Of a stretch of DNA of 64,000 nucleotides, positions 59,591 through 64,000 are shown one piece after another; position 1 is the first letter of the stretch, and each line of letters opens with the position of its first letter. A program made the translations under genes and the position numbers. The notes beneath the pieces are model-generated. The model saw only the letters and a list, made by a program, of their open reading frames with translations. It had not been told where the DNA came from and searched no databases. Origin of the DNA: Burhinus oedicnemus (taxonomy: Eukaryota > Chordata > Aves > Charadriiformes > Burhinidae); NCBI GenBank assembly GCA_008921705.1, contig VFFE01007854.1, positions 22,772 to 86,771 on the forward strand, given 5' to 3'.

Positions 59591-62202
59591 GCTCTCAGCT
59601 GGTGGTGGATGCGGCCTCAAGCCTGTGAAGGCTGGCAATGTTGTCTTCAAGAGTGAATTTGGAGAGCGTGTGGAGCAAAGACCTGCAGGTTGGGAGGCAC
59701 GGCATGATTGGCATGGTCAGGAAAGGAGCAGCTGTGGCCTGAAGGAGCTGCTGTTTGTGCTCATGACTCTTCTCTGAAACAGAAGTTCTCACTGCTGCAG
59801 TGACCCTGATAAAGCGAAGGATGATCTGAACGTACCTGGTCCTGCCTCTGCTTCGTGATTTCAGGAATAATTGAGATCGAGTCTGGCACTGCCAGCGTAA
59901 CTGAGTTTAGGAGGGACTTGGTGATATTGCTGCGAACTCTTTGAGTTCTAGGTTGGGTAGGTTTCCTTGTACAAGCTTTCAGCAAATTTGAGAGCTAGTT
60001 GGATGGGAAGCTGTGTACGGTTAGTCTGGAAATGGGACTGTGCGGTATTAAACCAGCAGCACCAGTGAAATCTGTATCTCAGTCCAATCAGAAATGATCT
60101 GTAAAGAGATTAAAGGGGACAACATAGAGAGTTTGGGAGAACTGGGTTATGGGGTGTGAAAAAGGAGCTAACCTAGGCTGGGTCAGAGCTGTCCGTTGGT
60201 ATGGTTGGTACAAATTTGGGGGAGATGCTTTTGTTACTGGGTCACTGCTTGTGCAAGAGATGAGTTTTTGAGCAGCATTGCCCCCCTGAGCTCAGCCGTA
60301 TCTGCCGTAGGTGTTGCAGTGTTTGTAAGACTGGGAGGAAAAGACGCGGAGGTGGTGTAAATACAGCTTTTTCCTTTTGGTGCTCGAGGACTTGGAAGGG
60401 CGTAGAAATAAGGTATCCCTCTCTTGCTTTGGGTGTGCTCACTGAAAGTGAGGAAAGGAATTTTTTTTTTCCCCTGCTCTATGAATGGAAAAGGAAGTAT
60501 TACTGTCTTTTTTTTTTTTGTGGAGGAGAAAGGGAATACGCTGTTTTCATGCCAGTGATATGGTATTTCTTGTATTACCTCTCTTAAGATGATTCCTGTA
60601 TTTATTTCTTTAAAAGGTTTGTAAAAAGACATCTTAACGCTCAGCTGATGTCTCCCTGCTTTTTCAGGGTTGTTCCCTTTTGCTCCTAAAATAAGTTACT
60701 GTACAAACCCAGCTCTGGATGAATGAGCTGAATTTTGCCATGGTTTTGCATAAGTAGAATTAATTAAATTCCAATTGTAGCATCTTTATTGTCAGTGTGT
60801 TATCTCGGAGTCAAACCAGTGGGGTTTGAGTTAGCAGGGTTGTCAGCTGGAGGGACATAATCTTTGTATTCGAAACTGAATGGATTTACTCTGACGTAAT
60901 TGAGACAGTGTGGTATTGCTCTGAAAAGCATGTCATTGCCGTTCACATATTTTCTCAGTTGCAAAAGAAAATGATGGCTTTCCCAGCTGTGTTAGATCTT
61001 TGTTCCAGCTGTTACATCCCATTAGGAGAGCTACAGTCAAGATTTTCATGACTTTTCTGCTGTTGTTTCTTTGCATTTGCAGTAGCTGTAGTTGATGGGA
61101 GCTTCTGTGGCTGCAAAGAGAAGGCAAAAGGATTTGCAAAGCGGGCTTGAGATGTGTTTGATGCCGTGAAATGCTTCTGAATAGTCTGTTGGGGGTGGAG
61201 GAGAGAGTGAACTTCCAGGGGAGAAAATAAGGGCTTTCCTGTTAAAGTACGCCACGTTACGCTGTTCAAATTTGTGGAAAGCTTGTGAGAGGAAGCCTAT
61301 TCAATATGCTGTACCCTTCACACATGTTTTTATCCTAAAATTTAAATAAAGTATTTGAAAAACAGCATTGGTGTATGTAATTAAGGTATTGAACTACAAA
61401 ACAAACTGACATTGTGTGGTTTCTGAGAGCAGAGTTCTACATTTTTTTTGTTGTTTGTTTTAAGCAGGGGTGAAAAGGGAAAAGTTCTCTGTTATGTGCT
61501 GCTTTGTTTTGCACTCAAATTTCATGTGGTTTGACAGAGCACAGCTGGTGCTTTGGGTTAACTGCTATGGATTTTCTAGTATTTGTTGTTTTGGGTTTTT
61601 TTTTTATATTGAGGAACTGTCCAGTGAAGACAGACGATATCGGCTTCATTTACTATGATTTTAGATAATGCAATGCAGCTTGGCAGTGGGATGGTTGGTT
61701 ATAGACAGACAGAATACATGGTGTTTTACCTCTTAATTTAGCGCATTTCCAGTAAGAGTGTTCAATTTCCAGTATATGTATGTGTGTGGTGCAATTCACG
61801 GGCGGGGTGAGGAGGGGAGTCATGGTTCATGCCCCCAAAAGCCTGTTTTTTCTACTACATTGCTTTAAAAACCAACCAGGTAGAAGCTACTTAACTTTAA
61901 TCACTGAGGACACCTGGGCATATTTCAGCAGGACAAATTTACATTATCTGCTGCTAAAACTAGGAGGGTAATAAACTAGATAATTAATTTTGAGTTGTGT
62001 TGGATTGAGAAGTGAGGTTTTTTTGTACTCTTCCCTTGAATTTTTAGTGTTGAGCATGTGCTTGGATATGCTATGATTTTTTTAATTTTTATTTTTATTT
62101 TTTTCTGCTGAAATTTGCTTACAGTGAGGAAATAAAGTTTAGAAAGTTACTCTTTAGTTTAATTTTGTGTGACTACTTTTTTGAAGATTATTGTAAACAT
62201 AG

Positions 62203-62285
62203 AATCATAGAATATCTCAAGTTAGAAAGGACCCATAAGGATCATCAAGTCCAACTCCCAGCTCCTCGCAGGACTACCTAAAAGT
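62203..62285 (-). mobile_element. CR1 3' end
   Basis: catagaatatctcaagttag and atcatcaagtccaactccca; about 80 bases of reverse-oriented CR1 end. Confidence 0.8.
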
Positions 62286-64000
62286 AATTCTACATATCTA
62301 AAAAAATAAAATTAATATTAAATATATTAATATTTATATTAATAATGCAACTGCATTTATATTATAAAGGCAGACTCTGATCTGGTGAGCACGACATTGT
62401 AACTGGAAGGAAAAACGACAGATCTTGCAAAATGTTCTGCGAAGATAGAGCTGGCTCAAAACCTGTTCCAATGTCACTGCACAGTCTCCTGTAAAGGAAA
62501 CGTAACTTCGTTATAGCAAATCTCTGCTTTGGAGAATGCAAACAGCAGACCAATAGTTTCGTTGGGAATTACCACAGTGGAGAGAATAGACCTGATGTCA
62601 ACCAAATTTTTATTTCTTTCTAATTAAATGTTAAATTTACATGATATATTTTTTCTTTTTTTGTTCTTTTTTTTTGTTAGTTTACTCTTATCACTATAAA
62701 ATCATAATCTTTATCAAAGTATTAGATTTTGATGATCAGTTTAAATGAGCTGATTCCCTGCACTGATACTGAATGACTGTTGTAACAAGTATCTATCCAG
62801 AGTCCATAACATTTATTATAAGCAGTGTACCTCTTTATGTCCTGATAACCTTAAATGTTGATGTTTTTACGCTAATTAACTTCTTACTGGCTACCAATAA
62901 AGAAGGACAACTTTTTTCTTGACGTTTATGAGGTTACCAGGAAAAGGAGCAGACTCTGAGCAGCAATAGCAAGAAGGTGCTTTTGCCTGCCTGATAACTA
63001 CATTAACAGGACCCTTTTTCCCCACTTAAACGCACTCAAGTAAGGCATATGTACTTGTTAAATAATGTACTCTGTGTGCTTCTGACTGTTCTTGTGGATG
63101 CTGGATGGAAGCGATGTGTTGTCTGTTTGAAAGAGTTATCCTGGAGTAACTATGCAGTGTAGATACGTGAGTATTTAACGCGTGGCAGGGTTGTGTGATG
63201 TGCTGGAGCCCAAGGAATTTGTGACAGAGCCTGTAATAAAAATACTGAGGAGCAATACCTAATAATTTGCTGGTTAAAATAAAGTTTTTTTAAAAATCTC
63301 TCTTATAGCAGACATGAAGGTGAATGCTGAGCTGTTTGTAATAGACTGTACACATTGCATGGGTAGTGACTCATTAATTTTTGTCTATTTATTACAGAGC
63401 TGTAGTCGCTCCCTTTGAAAAACCCGGTGTGAAACTAAAAGCTCTTCTGTTCTGTACGCTTGTTAAATTTTCACTCATTCATATGAACTTTGCGTCAGGA
63501 AGGAGGAGGTGATGGGGGTGAGTTTGACAAAAGTAAATCAGCTGTTTCTGAGCCTTTAAGAATTTAAGAATCTGAGAATTTAAGGACAGTAAGATTTAAG
63601 GAAAGTAAGTTTTTCCCTAACCCCCACCCACCCCCTCCCAGTTTCTTTGGATAACGTGAACATTGGTCAGCTTGTTTGCTGGAGGGCTCGTGGAATTCTT
63701 GTGACTTTTGCAAAAATAACTAGGCTTTAGTAGCTTCTAAACACTCCTTTTCCGCACAAACCAAAAGCAAGCTTTTATTGCTTGAAGGGGAGTTAGCGCA
63801 CCGCCCTCATGCTGTTTGATTTGGTTTTCCTTGTGGACAGCTAGGTTTCTCTGCAGGTGACGCTGAGCAGCAGGGTTGAGAGCTTGGATAACTTTCCACC
63901 CAAAATATTCAGCTCTGCGTGGATTCTACTTGCCCGTAGTTTCAGTGCTGTGCTTTTTTGGGGATCCATTTCTGTGTGCAGATTCCTCCTCACCTGCTGT

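Larger units (their letters stand above)
54333..64000 (+). other. TAF3: TAF3 intron 1 (continues past window)
   Basis: Begins with about 3 kb of strongly G-rich plus-strand sequence with degenerate tandem repeats (54333-57560), broken by one CR1. A long minus-strand CR1 follows (57759-59590). From about 59600 to 64000 I see ordinary AT-rich intron with one short CR1 end (62203-62285) and no exon. Confidence 0.8.

Noticed and set aside
1..64000. CRISPR arrays, operons, tRNA or rRNA genes
   Set aside because: None seen. This is a spliced vertebrate locus, and no tRNA-like cloverleaf or snoRNA box pair was convincing by eye.

Overview
The window is vertebrate nuclear DNA, most likely from a bird. 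Genes are split by GT-AG introns, there are two CpG-island promoters, and nearly every recognisable interspersed repeat is a CR1 non-LTR retrotransposon, two of them with ATTCTATG-like or near-ATTCTATG tails typical of sauropsids. The species cannot be told from the sequence alone.

Four protein-coding genes lie in the order ITIH2 (+), KIN (-), ATP5F1C (+), TAF3 (+). This is the same neighbourhood as human 10p14, so the block is conserved. (1) ITIH2, about 2.3-24.7 kb: 19 coding exons whose phases all join, giving 895 residues and the natural stop. About 51 N-terminal residues (signal peptide and pro-segment) are not recognised here and probably lie upstream. (2) KIN, 27.5-42.9 kb, minus strand: 13 coding exons, complete, 390 residues. 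It converges on ITIH2. (3) ATP5F1C, 43.0-50.4 kb: complete, with an alternative 38-base exon that decides whether the protein ends in Leu or Leu-Asp. (4) TAF3: only coding exon 1 (54167-54332), encoding the histone-fold region. The rest of the window is its first intron.

KIN and ATP5F1C start codons are only 164 bases apart and share one CpG-rich, TATA-less divergent promoter with an NRF-1-type palindrome and two GABP/ETS motifs. That fits a nuclear gene for a mitochondrial ATP synthase subunit. TAF3 has its own CpG island with a YY1-type element before the start codon.

Non-genic content: CR1 copies of different ages near 6.8, 9.2, 16.8, 19.2, 21.5, 41.4, 51.4, 51.9, 52.9, 55.3, 57.8-59.6 and 62.2 kb. 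The one at 57.8-59.6 kb still carries a broken reverse-transcriptase region. There is also a possible endogenous-retrovirus LTR near 0.6-0.97 kb, a degenerate minisatellite in KIN intron 1, and a strongly G-rich repetitive stretch in the start of TAF3 intron 1.

No novel gene system was found. The most useful second looks are the divergent promoter, the ATP5F1C alternative 3' exon, a 29-base duplication spanning a KIN splice donor, the G-skewed TAF3 intron, and an unidentified 139-codon ORF near 1.2-1.6 kb.
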